A stretch of 64,000 bases of DNA from Prostheceraeus crozeri. Lineage: Eukaryota > Platyhelminthes > Polycladida > Euryleptidae. The stretch covers positions 248,001 to 312,000 of the forward strand of contig CAJQUW010006864.1 in assembly GCA_907163375.1 (NCBI GenBank), given 5' to 3'. Shown in pieces: positions 45,618-56,629 of this stretch (positions are counted from its first letter, which is position 1; every line of letters begins with the position of its first letter). The position numbers were made by a program, and so were the translations under genes. The notes beneath the pieces were generated by a model. That model saw nothing but the letters and a program-made list of their open reading frames with translations. It searched no databases and was not told the origin of the DNA.

Positions 45618-45731
45618 CCCTAACCCTAACCCTAACCTTAACCCTAACCTTAACCCTAACCTTAACCCTAACCCTAACCTTAACCCTAACCCTAACCCTA
45701 ACCTTAACCCTAACCCTAACCCTTAACCCTA
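45618..45731 (+). repeat. Interstitial telomeric repeat (CCCTAA)n
   Basis: About 114 bp of CCCTAA units with interspersed CCTTAA variants, on the C-rich strand. It is located inside the Polinton, directly after the hairpins and 9-bp array. Confidence 0.95.
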
Positions 45732-45755
45732 GTATTTTAATTTGATCATTTGAAT

Positions 45756-45838
45756 TTTGGCGCGAAATTCAAATTTTCGAAAAAGTCTTTAAATTTCATT
45801 ATTCGCATTTTGACGCGAAATTTGAATTTTCGAAATTT
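45756..45838. repeat. Duplicated near-palindromic AT/CG motif
   Basis: Two related blocks contain GGCGCGAAATTCAAATTTTC and GACGCGAAATTTGAATTTTC. Each has inverted AATTT/AAATT and TTCGAAA parts. No function is assigned. Confidence 0.6.
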
Positions 45839-46149
45839 AGCGCTTAATTCAAATTTAATGTTCTATTCAAATCACACGTTTTATATCTTCAAATATGAAT
45901 CATTATATCACTATTAATAATAACATGTATATCAAATAATACATCAGTCCATCAGTTCATATTACTTTGAATTCACTCTACTGTTTACATGTAGAAATCT
46001 TTCAACACAAATGATGGCACTTCCATTTCTAAGGTTAAAAATAAACCAGCTGTTCCAATTCTTGCTTGAGTTATCAATTTTGTTTAACCGTACCAATTCC
46101 AGGATGTGATGTCATAAGGTCTTTGTTCATAGTTGCTTTGTCAATTTCA

Positions 46150-46158
46150 TATATAAAG
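46150..46158 (+). promoter_or_regulatory. TATA box of the intron-bearing cargo gene
   Basis: TATATAAAG lies ~110 bp ahead of a GTGAGT donor (46,262). The matching acceptor (CTCTGCAG) is at 46,897, just before the ATG at 46,900, so the 5' leader is probably spliced. Confidence 0.55.
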
Positions 46159-46899
46159 AAGTTGCACACAACGAATTTTCACTCATATTCAAATTATTCA
46201 GTGTCCATAACAGACGTCGTTCTTCGTTCCTCCGTTCTCCGGTTCTTATTACAATTCTGAAGTGAGTTTCATTGTCATGTTGTGCTACTTTATAGGATAT
46301 TCGGGAGTAGGAACATTATTAAGTTTTTATAACCAAATAGCTTTAAATATAGAAGCTTGGGTTTTTAGGATAGGAACCCTTTATGTTATATTATTAACCA
46401 TGTTTTTTTTTAATTTTTCATCCTAAATTAAGTCATTGAGCGAGAGACATGAATATATCAGTTTAAATGTAAGTGTATTTAAATCAACAAGATTTTCACT
46501 GTTTGTTTATAAATAAAAGATACCTACATAAAGCCTTGATCCATTTTAAATATTCAGTCTGTCATCTGTTAACAGATGTATAAAATTCAAGCTTGTTTAA
46601 TTAAACCAATTGAGAAGTGGTTCAAATTTTCGAAATCTCATTTTCATTCTGTTATTATTTCGAAATTAAATAATGATTAATCAGCTGCTTCCAAATTTCA
46701 TGTATTTTTTATGAACAAACCCTTTCGAATGAAATTAAAATTTCGAATCTCAGTTTCTATTTCATCCATGAATTTATTTCTTCTTAAGATTTGTCAAATA
46801 TTAATCTAGTACTTAATAAAGGTTTGAAGATGGTACATAAATGATTTCTCATTTAAAAAGAGATTAAATTATAATAAAATTTTTTTATCCTCTGCAGAA

Positions 46900-48986
46900 A
46901 TGGTTCGACAAGAAAGCATCGCACGGCAACGTCTCATCTTCCATTTCTGTGAGACTTGCCAATTGCCCGTTCGACATGCGAACAAAAGTGGGCATAAGGA
47001 ATGCTCCTTCCGAGAGTACTGCACTTACCTCTACTGTCTTACGTGTAAGAGGTATTAAAAGAGCGATGCAAAGGTGAATAGTGACTCCGCGAAAGCTTTC
47101 ATTGCCAAGCACACCCCTTGTGCTCAACTAAATGGGAGAAAGGGGATTAACTTAACCTCCAAAGTTGAGAAGAAGAAGTTGGAGCGTCTTTTTGGGAAGG
47201 ATCGACCGACTGAAGGCGTGCTTTCCCAGTTGGATGAACCTGCTCCAAAGGATAAGCCTCAAAAGTCTCGAGTTCCTAAGAGGAAAGTTCCTAAGTCTCG
47301 GGAGTTCATCGATGAGACTTTTAGTGATTGTGAGGTGAGTGCCATCAATTCTACATGCTAGCTTCAACGGATAACTGGCTCACAGCAGAAAAATAAAAAA
47401 ATACTACTTCATTATGTATGAAATGATTATATGCTGTTAAACATTTCAGGATGTACTGATGCCCCCACCGAAGAGAGCCAAGGTGTTGGTTCAGAAAAAA
47501 CTGTTCGCTAAAGATGTAAGTATTTATTGACTAATTTAATTATATCTATATATAAAGTAAATCAACATTGCTTAAACATTTCAGAGTGAGCTACCTCACC
47601 CGACAAAGACTAATGAGGATATAGTGGTCGAAAAATTGCGAAATGTAAGCATTTCAGTTATTTATTAGTTCTCAATGTGAAATTAAACATGAATTTTTCC
47701 TACTTTCAGCTGTTTCCTAGTGTTCAAAGCTGCCCAAAAATTTCGCGCTTACCTTCACCGAGGAGCAGACTACCTTCGAGTCCCGTAAGTGTCATTACAT
47801 AGGTCTCAGTCAACAATAACTGAAAATGCATCAAGTATTTTTAAAAACATACATACTTCATCAATGAGTTGCAAACATGTCATCATATTTTTCGTTGCAG
47901 TCTATGCGATCTCTGTCGCTGAAGAAGCATCACAGAAGCTTCTTGTCTACGCCGGCGACAACAACGTCGGTAGAGGACAATGAGGAGAAACCGTACTCAA
48001 TTCGCGAGTCATCGGAGGATTCGGACTCCTCATCCGAGGATGAAGCCACTACTTCAGCGACTTCATCTCCGACGTCCTTTTCCGACGAAGATGATGATTC
48101 TGATGTACATGTAAGTATATGACTGGTTAACTGCATGTGTGCAGAATTGTTTTCATTAAAATTTATTTTAAAACACACTTGATTATTAATATATTCGTCT
48201 ACAATTGATTAATTCATCTTTCAGAATGATTCGGTGACTCCTGACAAGGCGAGTGGATCCGAGCAAGAAACCGCAATCCAGCAGGAGGTAAGAGGAATTC
48301 ACATTTGTATCTAATTAATGTCAAAAAATGGTAAGTGGATAATAAACAATTGTTCCTTTCAATTACAGGACTCCGTGATGTTTGCGTCTCAAGCGGAGAT
48401 CTCATTCTCCAACATCCGGGCGTCTCCTAGCTGGAATGTCCACCTACCCCTGTCGCCGATGATGACATTGGTCCCATCCTCAGCAGCTGATATCCCAGTC
48501 CCAGCTCCTTCACCTCCAACACCTATCCCAGCCGCAGCTCCTTCCTCTCCAACACCTCCTATCCCAGCCGCAGCTCCTTCCTCTCCAACACCTCCTATCC
48601 CAGCCGCAGTTCCTAAGGCTCCTCTCCCAGTACGCGAGTACAACGGAGACCTTGACGCAACGACGGAGGAGGAGGACATCGTAAGCAAGTTACGGCGGTG
48701 TCAAGAGCGATTGAAACAGTCCGAGGCTCGCGAGGCTCAGTTAATGGAGGACAACAGAGGTTTGGTTGAGTCCTTACAAAACATAACTCAATCAAACCTC
48801 CTGTTGGCCTCACAAGTAACAAATAGCCAACGACACGACAAAGAGACCTTAGTCCACGTCGAGTGTAGCAATAACACCATCCGTAGGCTAAGACTGACGC
48901 GGATGGACGATTTGGGTGGCTGTAGTGAAAGCTGTAGCCACTTGAAACTATATCACAGTGGCATCGTGAAATGCGTGAAGTTGTAA
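46900..48986 (+). CDS. Intron-bearing Polinton cargo gene region, unknown
   Basis: A series of short open segments, each bounded by good AG and GT(A/G)AG sites with 55-130-bp introns, runs from 46.9 kb to a last segment at 48.37-48.99 kb. The first segment has a possible zinc-binding set (CETCQLPVRH...HKECSF) followed by Lys/Pro-rich sequence. Middle segments are acidic and Ser-rich. The last carries three tandem Pro-rich repeats (PTPPIPAAAPSS) and a heptad-rich helix. At least one break is present in the first segment. No family is recognised. Many small introns are unusual for a Polinton and suggest capture of a host gene. Confidence 0.6.
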
Positions 48987-49102
48987 CTTATTTTTACTTT
49001 TAAAAATAATAGATTGCTTTAAATTTTATGTTTTCTCTTTGCAACAGATCGGAACATATGGTATTGGCTGGTGATGACGCTGACGTCATTAGATGGTAGA
49101 TG

Positions 49103-49110
49103 TATATAAA
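49103..49110 (+). promoter_or_regulatory. TATA box ahead of the zinc-finger gene
   Basis: TATATAAA lies 32 bp before the ATG at 49,142, giving a very short leader. Confidence 0.6.
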
Positions 49111-49141
49111 GGCTTGCTAATTTCAATCCTCATCAATAATC

Positions 49142-49486
49142 ATGGTTGTCTGTACCAAGTGTGGAAAAGTGTTCACTCTCATAGGCAATTTGCAACGACA
49201 TGAAAAATTTTGTAAGTTAGGAAAAACATATCAATGTAGCAAGTGTCCATATAAGACGAATAGGATGGATAATCTTAAGAGGCATAAACTTCTATGCAAT
49301 AATAAACCGAATGATAGCATAACAGAGTCAAATTCAAATAATCAAAATAGATCTACTTCTAAGCCAACAACCAGCGCTTCAACTAACATACAAAACTTTA
49401 TGCAATACTGCTCTCGGTGTGGCAAAACGTATAACTCTATAAGTAGATTTCGACAGCATATGAATGTACATAACACAAATAGTTAG
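49142..49486 (+). CDS. C2H2 zinc-finger protein in Polinton
   Basis: The 114-codon frame has three fingers: CTKCGKVF...H, CSKCPYKTN...H (His/Cys variant ends), and CSRCGKTYNS...H. A Ser/Asn/Thr linker separates fingers 2 and 3. It ends directly at the polymerase gene start, one base before 49,487. In some large DNA viruses and Polintons, N-terminal Cys-rich extensions precede the polymerase, so it may be a cargo regulator or a detached extension. Confidence 0.75.
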   Translation: MVVCTKCGKVFTLIGNLQRHEKFCKLGKTYQCSKCPYKTNRMDNLKRHKLLCNNKPNDSITESNSNNQNRSTSKPTTSASTNIQNFMQYCSRCGKTYNSISRFRQHMNVHNTNS

Positions 49487-52400
49487 ATGAATATGCATAA
49501 TAACTATGGAACTGTTAGTCTCAGCGAAAGCGCACTCAATGGCCATGCACGTGTGTATGATATCACGCCAACAACACCTACTGTGGACATAACATCATTC
49601 TTAGAAAGCATGCGTTCCATGTTAGGGAATTTAGTGTCTGACTTACTAAGGATCTATCAATTGCGCGGTCGTCTGATTGCACAAATTCGTTATGTCCGTT
49701 CTAATCCTCAAGAAGAAGAAACTTTTCTCGCACACTTTACCTCATCATCCTCAAACTATATTTATGACTATGATGCTTGGTTTCAGGATCATCTAAATAG
49801 TCTAATAAATCATATTGAAGCCTTCACAAAAAAGGGTAGCAATTGGATTATAGATGATGTACAAAATATAGAGTTCAATGTAATAACAAGTCCAATACTG
49901 TCAGGTGGACAATCATTTCCTCTACCAAAGAAGTTAAAAAACTCTAAAGCTGTCATTAATGTTAATTCAAATGCAAATGATTGCTTCCTATATGCAGTTT
50001 TATCAATATTGCATTATAATGAAGTACCTTATTCAAGGAATGAAGTAAAATCATATAGTGAGTGGACATATCAGCTAAATATGGAAGGCATTTCCACACC
50101 AGTATCAATCAAAGATATTCCAAAATTTGAGAAAAATAATGATATTAAAATTAACATTCACTTTTATGAAAATGGACTCAAAGGTGTTCGTTACAATAGT
50201 AACTTTACTGGTAGGCAAACGGTTAATATTTTGCTAATTCTAAACAATGGAGCAGCACACTATTGTGGAATTCCAAAGCTGTCAAGATTGTATAGGAGAA
50301 CTTTAAAAAGACATAAATAGTTCTGCGAAAGATGCACTCAGTCATTCACATATAAAACAACACTAGAACGACATTTCCAATTTTGTATTCGAGGAAAAGC
50401 ACAAATAGAAAAAATGCCATCGGATCTAAAAGTACTAACAAGTAGCATGGAATATCAACTAAGTCCTCCTTTAGTAATTTATGCAGATATAGAGTGCTAC
50501 ATTGATAATAAAATACATAAACCTGCGTCCATTGGAGCTCATCATGTCTGGCATAATGCCCTTCAATCAAAATTTGAAAACAAGTATTACCTCTTTGAGG
50601 GAGAAAATTGCATTATTGGTTTCTTGCACCACTTAGAAACTGTAGCCCAAGACTTATATGACAACCAATGTGCAACAACTAGGCAGCCAATGTCACTGTC
50701 AGCGGATGAAAAAGCACGCCATGAGAATGCAGAATGTTGCAACAAATGTAAATCGAAATTCAGCGATGAAGTCATAAAAGTTCGTGATCATGATCATATC
50801 ACCGGACGATATAGGCAAACATTATGTAGGAAATGCAATCTCCGGTTAAGACTTAACAGACGGGAGCTCCCCATATTTTTCCACAATTTTAAAAATTATG
50901 ATAGTCACATCGTTTGCTATAAAGCGATTGGAAGAATGAAATCTTGGAAATTAGATGTTGTAGCAGCAACTGCTGAAAAATATATAACTTTATCCGCCAG
51001 TGTCCCTGTAAATGAATACAAAGGGAAGACAGTATACTTTAAACTAAAATTCTTAGACTCATATCAATTTCTAAGTGCATCCTTGAGTGAATTAGCCAAG
51101 GGCTTGCAAACGTATGAGCATGTAGAGACATTAAGGGTAGAATTTCCACAATTAAGTGATAATGTTTTATATCAGAAGGGAGTGTTTCCATATTCATACT
51201 TCAAAAACTTAAACACGTTGACGGAAGACTGTCTACCACCACAATTTGAATTCTATAATGATCTTACTCGTGAGCACTGTTCCGATAGTGAATATGAACA
51301 CGCTAACAAGGCATGGATTGAATTTAATTGTAGCACATTTGGTGATTACATGCTGGCATATCTGAAGTTAGACGTTTTATTGTTGGCAGACATATTTGAA
51401 GTGTTTAGAGCATTGAGTCAACGTGAGGATGAAGTCGAACCTGTACATTTTGTCAGTCTCCCACATCTTAGCTTTACCTCAGCACTAAATTTCTCTTCCA
51501 ATGATCCCCCACACTACATACAAGATGAAAATATGTACAATCTATTTGAACGAGGAATTAGAGGGGGTATGACTTTCACCAACATTCACCGAGCGCGTGC
51601 ACGCATTGAAGAATTAGGAAATAATACACATGAAAGTCGACATTTGACCTACTTAGATGTTAATAACCTTTACGGTTCTTCACTCAGTAGAAATCTACCC
51701 CACTCAAATTTCAAATGGTTAAATGAAAGTGAATTAGATAATTTTTTAAATGAAGAAAATGTTTAAAATATAGATCATAATGGTGAAATCGGCTACATTT
51801 TTGATTTAGATTTAGAGTATCCTGCAGCCATTCATGATGACACTGCCGATTTCCCATTAGCTCCAGAAATGCAGATGATTGAAAAGAGAATGTTTTCACA
51901 CTATATGAAAAATCTATATGAAAAAGTAAGACCAAATACACATTTTTCTTCTATCAAGAAACTTCTGCTCCATCAATTTGATAGGGAAAATTATGTAGTC
52001 CACTACTCAATTTTAAAATTTTACATGACCATGGGCATGAGAATCAAGAAGATTCATAGTGGCATAAAATTCACACAAAAGCCTTGGTTAAAAACATACA
52101 TTGATATGAACTCTCAAAAGAGGCCTCAATCAAACACTGACTTCGAAAAGTCATTCTACAAATTGAAAAATAATTCTTTATATGGTAAAACAATGGAAAA
52201 TGTAAGGAGAAGGAAAAACTTTAAACTAGTCAACAATGAGAAACAACTACTGAAATGTCAAATCATGCTCTCTATGTTCAACATAAAATATTTGATGAAG
52301 ATCTGGTTGGTATGGAAATGTACAAACCTTCGATAGTTTTAAATAAATTAATATATGTTGGTCAAGCAGTACTTGACTATATTAAGTTGGAAATGTATCA

Positions 52401-52998
52401 ATTATATTACAATGATCTAAAAGGGTGTCCACTGATAAATAGAACGCGGCTTTGTGGAGGTGATACCGACAGTTTCTTCCTATGTTTATACACATCACCA
52501 TCTGTCCGTCTGGAAGATATACTTCTATACTTCGGTGAAAAGTTTGACTCTTCAAACTATGACAGTCATCACCGACTATACTCAACTACAAACAAAGCTA
52601 GATTAGGTTGTTTTAAGGATGAGTGTGCTGGAAAGTTGCTTGAGGAAATGATCCTACTAAAACCGAAAATGTATTCAATGAAATATCTAGACTCTACGAA
52701 TCATAGCATCAAACGTGCAAAAGGAATTCAGAAAGCAGCAGTTAAAAAATTGAAACATGATGACTATAGGAGTGTCTATTATAGTGAGAATGATACAACT
52801 GAAGATATGACAATTATAAATTCAAAAAATCACATAGTTAGCACAAAATCATTTAGGAAGCGAGGTCTTTCACTTTGGGAGGATAAGCGCTGTTGGCTGG
52901 ATAAAAATTTATCATTACCATATGGACACTACAGCCTAGGTCTTCCCCCACCGTCGAAGAGAAGGAGATGCCTTCCTGTCACAGGTGATGTAGAATAA
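49487..52998 (+). pseudogene. pPolB: Polinton protein-primed family B DNA polymerase (pPolB), fossil
   Basis: The N-terminal part has the NDCFLYAVLSILHYNEV block found ahead of Polinton polymerases. Next are the 3'-5' exonuclease motifs (YADIECYI, HNFKNYDSHIV, YLKLDVLLLADIF). Then come polymerase motif A (YLDVNNLYGSSL), motif B (NSLYGKTMENV) and motif C (GGDTDSFFL). The enzyme would replicate the element from a terminal protein. This copy is broken, about three breaks, with all catalytic blocks still recognisable. The length is normal for the family. Confidence 0.95.
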
Positions 52999-53050
52999 GT
53001 CTAAATTAAGAAAAAACAGTATAATATTCCACTTGTAATAGATCTTGCGA

Positions 53051-53219
53051 TTGCTGCATCTTCCGACATGTAGCAACACTTACTAATACATAAGTAGTCT
53101 TACTAAATTGAAATTTCTACATCTTTCCGATATGTAGAAATGATTACTAATAAATAGGTAGTCCTAATGTGAATGAATATATGAAGAATTTGTACTCAAC
53201 ATCATTCCGATATGTTGAG
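53051..53219 (+). repeat. Three tandem hairpins with covarying stems
   Basis: Hairpin 1 is TTGCTGCAT/ATGTAGCAA (53,051-53,076, one G-T pair). Hairpin 2 is ATTTCTACAT/ATGTAGAAAT (53,113-53,141). Hairpin 3 is CTCAACAT/ATGTTGAG (53,195-53,219). Loops are CTTCCGAC, CTTTCCGAT and CATTCCGAT. Stem bases differ but stay paired. The spacers after hairpins 1 and 2 share TTACTAATA and GTAGTC. They lie just after the polymerase stop. Confidence 0.85.
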
Positions 53220-53260
53220 CTAATAAAATAACAAACTTTAGGCAAACATTAAACCTAAAT

Positions 53261-53626
53261 TTGAAACATAGCTTTCGGAACATGCCTCATTACATTAGAA
53301 CATGGAAACTTAGTGACGTTCAAAACGTTCACATAACAAATTCTGAAAGAATAGCATTTCGGCATTCAATAGCAAATAGTGATCGAAAACATCGTGGCGT
53401 TTGCATTAGTATTGACTCATTGCCTTCACTGAAAGACTTTGCGGATCTCATTGACAACCATAAGACTCGGATCAAGATTCCCCTCGATGACAAGGTATGG
53501 ATAAAGTGTGATTCATCAGTCAAACTATACGTCTGTTCACCAAAACGTGAAGATGTTGAATATCGATTTTTTCGTTTCAGTGACGTCACATGGGAACCTT
53601 TACAAGGGAGATACTACCACAGATAA
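53261..53626 (+). CDS. Polinton protein of unknown function
   Basis: An open frame of 121 codons; the first ATG is near 53,282. It is a mixed alpha/beta-looking sequence with RFFRFSDVTWEPLQGRYYHR at its C terminus. No known domain was recognised. It lies between the hairpin cluster and the TBP-like frame on the same strand, perhaps in one transcription unit with it (16-bp gap). Confidence 0.55.
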   Translation: MKHSFRNMPHYIRTWKLSDVQNVHITNSERIAFRHSIANSDRKHRGVCISIDSLPSLKDFADLIDNHKTRIKIPLDDKVWIKCDSSVKLYVCSPKREDVEYRFFRFSDVTWEPLQGRYYHR

Positions 53627-53641
53627 CGTCATTCATTAAAG

Positions 53642-54211
53642 ATGGAGGACATCAAACGGTTGGAAGTTGTAAATCGGATGTTAACTACAAAAGCAAAGTC
53701 AAAACTTAATCTACAAGAGATCGAGAGGAATATACCCAACCGAAAACAATGGTTACTGATAAAACGCAAATTGAAGCCGACAACGAGCTTACATCTTGGA
53801 AGACCCTCAATGTTAACATGGAGGATTCAGAGGAAGGATAGATCTCTCACTATCCTATTCTTTCCAAATGGAACAATCCAATGTATTGGAAGGGTCATGG
53901 AGGGTGATCTCTCATATCTACACTTAACTTTGGAACATTTACTTGGTGATTCATTATCTGATTGGAAAGTGAAGACAATGACCGTGTTATGTGAATTACA
54001 CTATCACTATGATTTCCGTAAAGTTACATCATCACATAATCTAACTTATGAAGTGGAGCTATTTCCAGCAGCTCAATTGACTAACTGGCATCCATATCAT
54101 GTTCATGTGTTCCATAATGGGAAGATTGTGATAACCGGCATTAAAGACATAAGTGATGTGCCTCCCATCATATGTGATTTGAAAAAATGTTTCATGAAAA
54201 CCAAATTGTAG
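53642..54211 (+). CDS. Possible TBP-fold (TATA-binding-like) protein
   Basis: The 189-codon frame contains two similar halves. The first has SMLTWRIQRKDRSLTILFFP and NGTIQCIGR. The second has YEVELFPAAQLTNWHPYHVH and NGKIVITGIKD followed by an amphipathic helix. TBP repeats have the order E.(Y/F)PG........LIF.SGK(I/M)V.TGAK, which fits both halves by eye. If correct, it could be an element-encoded transcription factor for its TATA promoters. The match is remote and needs a profile or structure test; a different two-repeat protein is possible. Confidence 0.5.
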   Translation: MEDIKRLEVVNRMLTTKAKSKLNLQEIERNIPNRKQWLLIKRKLKPTTSLHLGRPSMLTWRIQRKDRSLTILFFPNGTIQCIGRVMEGDLSYLHLTLEHLLGDSLSDWKVKTMTVLCELHYHYDFRKVTSSHNLTYEVELFPAAQLTNWHPYHVHVFHNGKIVITGIKDISDVPPIICDLKKCFMKTKL

Positions 54212-54339
54212 ATTTTGTATATATGTGAATAGATTTTGTATATATGTGAATAGATAATGAAATATGAATATGTTTTTGTTTTCCTTATAAACCCTTGTTT
54301 TGGAAAAAAGAGAGCAAGTTAATGATTCAACATAAAACT

Positions 54340-54813
54340 TTATTTCAAAACTGTTTCAACATATCTAGTAAGAATTACATCATTTTTATCACAGTTTTTT
54401 GAAAATAGTTCTAAAGCACTTTTACAGTTATTTTTCAATTGTCTCTCGTTGACAAAATAGAGTACATAGCCACCGTACATTAGAGATGTATTACTTTGAA
54501 GTGGGAACGATGTCACTTTCCTAACAGTCCAGGAGAAACTGTTCATCCATAATGCGATATCATGTAAACGAGGTTGATTAAGAGAGTCAAAATATTCGGC
54601 AACTTTATAACGATTGATGTATACAGCAATCCAATGTTTTCCGGGAAGATTGTTGGTATCCGTATTGATGATAAGCGAACAAGGATAGAAAGGAATTGAA
54701 TCAGGTAAATTATCTCTAGAAAAGACATTGAGAAATATTGTCTTGGAGTAGGGATGAGCTTTCCTCATTTTCCTCATTTTCCTCAAGATTTCTATGTTGC
54801 TTAAGTTACTCAT
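54340..54813 (-). CDS. Polinton adenovirus-type cysteine protease (AdPro)
   Basis: The 157-codon frame shows the Ulp1/adenain layout: PGKHWIAVYI around the catalytic His, YFDSLNQP following, and a C-terminal YGGYVLYF block. In the family it matures capsid proteins. It is convergent with the TBP-like frame across ~130 bp. An AATAAA signal on - overlaps its stop codon (54,339-54,344). It overlaps the capsid gene by 4 bp. Confidence 0.8.
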   Translation of the reverse strand: MSNLSNIEILRKMRKMRKAHPYSKTIFLNVFSRDNLPDSIPFYPCSLIINTDTNNLPGKHWIAVYINRYKVAEYFDSLNQPRLHDIALWMNSFSWTVRKVTSFPLQSNTSLMYGGYVLYFVNERQLKNNCKSALELFSKNCDKNDVILTRYVETVLK

Positions 54814-56093
54814 CTCTGATAGCTGACAGTCACGTCTCTCATTCTTGTTATCTCAACTTTGCTATCATAGATAGCATAAATGAGACAAGTAATTGTTTTC
54901 TTCAAAGGTGACTCAAATGATACCTCCAGTCGTAGATTTCCAGGCTTTGTAACTCCTACGCTTTCACCACCTATATCTGCATCTGCTGTGAGGTTGTACA
55001 TAATGAAGAAGTAGCCATTCTTGTACATATCCATTGTAATTCCATTTGAATCGTCTGTATTAAACATGTTGAGGGCGGTGAAAATAGAACCATATTCACG
55101 TGCGAATTTGCCATCTTTGAAATTAGGCTCATATGCTTTGCAAGATACAAATTTTCCATCCTGATAGAGCGCTAGTTTGCTAACATTAAAGTGTTGGAAA
55201 TTGAATGGATTCTTTTCAAAAGCACCAATGAATGCCTCATTTTCCACAAATGTGATATACACCGCCTTTGGCATTGCAGTGGGAAAAAGATTTGGGTAGG
55301 CATGTGAGGATGATCCCGCACCAATTGTGAAGTTTGTCAACACACTGTGATTAACTGGATATATTGCATTGTTTTTCCTCAATCCTGTCGCATGCTCGCT
55401 GATGACTGACGGGTTCATTGTTACTCGCCTTACATTGAGCACGGCATTACTTATGTTGACTTGATATTTTGTAGCTCCAAAAGCCATTAACGTGAACTCA
55501 GGATTTGCACGAATAAATTTTATTTGCATTTTAACCTGTGATAGCAGATATCTAGATTGACGAAGGAAATCAAGATAGACGGGTCCTTTCAAGTATAATT
55601 CCTTTGAATCCGCTGTTAAATCCATTCGTCTTTTCAACCCTGTATTTGAGACATCATCAAATTTCCCTTGCTGATCATCATACCACCCAGAAACTTGCAA
55701 GTGTGACTGTTTAGCTTGCTTTTGAAATTGAGTCATTGTATGTATATATGCTCCATATGGATATGCTCGATCCCCTCCTTCAATCTGTTTGTCATTCAAT
55801 ATTAGATACACATCTGAGAACAGACTGGCAATAGGAAGATTTGCTAATCCCACTTTATCCTTGGATGAATCGATATTTGTACCATCAGTCTTCTTAATTT
55901 GTATACACAACTCTAAATCAATGGATTGACAGTCAATATAATCTTGAGGATTGGCAGGTATATCAAACTGAATAGGCTGCTGGTTACCATCGATATTTTT
56001 TGTGGGGACTATGTCTACAATTGTTCAGGAGATGATCTCTGTCTGATGAGGGGGAGAATCGAAGAAACACAAAGCCGAATTGATACTCTGCAT
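54810..56093 (-). CDS. MCP: Polinton major capsid protein (double jelly roll)
   Basis: The N-terminal part has LPIASLFSDVYLILNDKQIE and YPYGAYIHTM, the conserved start of the Polinton capsid protein, and WYDDQQGKFDD shortly after. The C-terminal jelly roll ends GNLRLEVSFESPLKKT. Its role is formation of an icosahedral shell. It is fossil: mostly open, with about one break near its start. It neighbours the protease and a small basic protein, the standard morphogenesis block. Confidence 0.85.
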
Positions 56094-56265
56094 CGTATTA
56101 GCTCTACAAATATGTTGTCTTCCTTCGTTTTGACTTGTTTCCAGTCGCAGTGGAATTTCGTTTGCGCTTTCTTGCTTTCACACGACGTCTAGATTTGGAA
56201 CGTGCTGCTCTAGTCGGCTTTTTACTTTTCCTGCGTCTTTGCTTAGTAACTCGACCGGATCCAAC

Positions 56266-56586
56266 TTAACTTGACTTCCTACGCTTCTTCCGAACTGTAC
56301 GTCTCGTTTTTGTTAAATCATCTAATGCGTCTATGGCAGATTGCTGCGCGCGCATTTTCATAGATTCACCGATATCCTCACCTTGAAGCGCATCAGCTGC
56401 AACATTTGCACCAAAATCTAAAGCCCTGCTTCCAACACGCTTCATGATTGGTACGCCATACTTTTTGAGTGTTGGAAGAACCATACGTCTTAGTGCACCA
56501 AATATGCCTCCTCCAACTTGTCGTCTACCTCCAACAAACACGGGATAACCGCTCTGATATGATGGTCTACTGTAAATGCCTGTCAT
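56266..56586 (-). CDS. Polinton small basic virion-type protein (PX-like)
   Basis: The 106-codon frame has a Gly-rich start (GGRRQVGGGIFGALRRM), a central LPTLKKYGVPIMKRVGSRAL and NVAADALQGEDIGESMK helix pattern, and a strongly basic C terminus. Basic Lys/Arg-rich sequence continues to ~56.1 kb. This resembles adenovirus core/VI-like small proteins encoded beside the capsid genes in Polintons. The name is tentative. Confidence 0.6.
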   Translation of the reverse strand: MTGIYSRPSYQSGYPVFVGGRRQVGGGIFGALRRMVLPTLKKYGVPIMKRVGSRALDFGANVAADALQGEDIGESMKMRAQQSAIDALDDLTKTRRTVRKKRRKSS

Positions 56587-56629
56587 TATGACTATTGAAT
56601 AACTATGGAAGTCACAATAGCGTAAAGCC

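Noticed and set aside
53051-53219. CRISPR or tRNA cluster
   Set aside because: There are only three short hairpins of unequal spacing with variable stems; no A/B boxes and no conserved repeat of CRISPR length.
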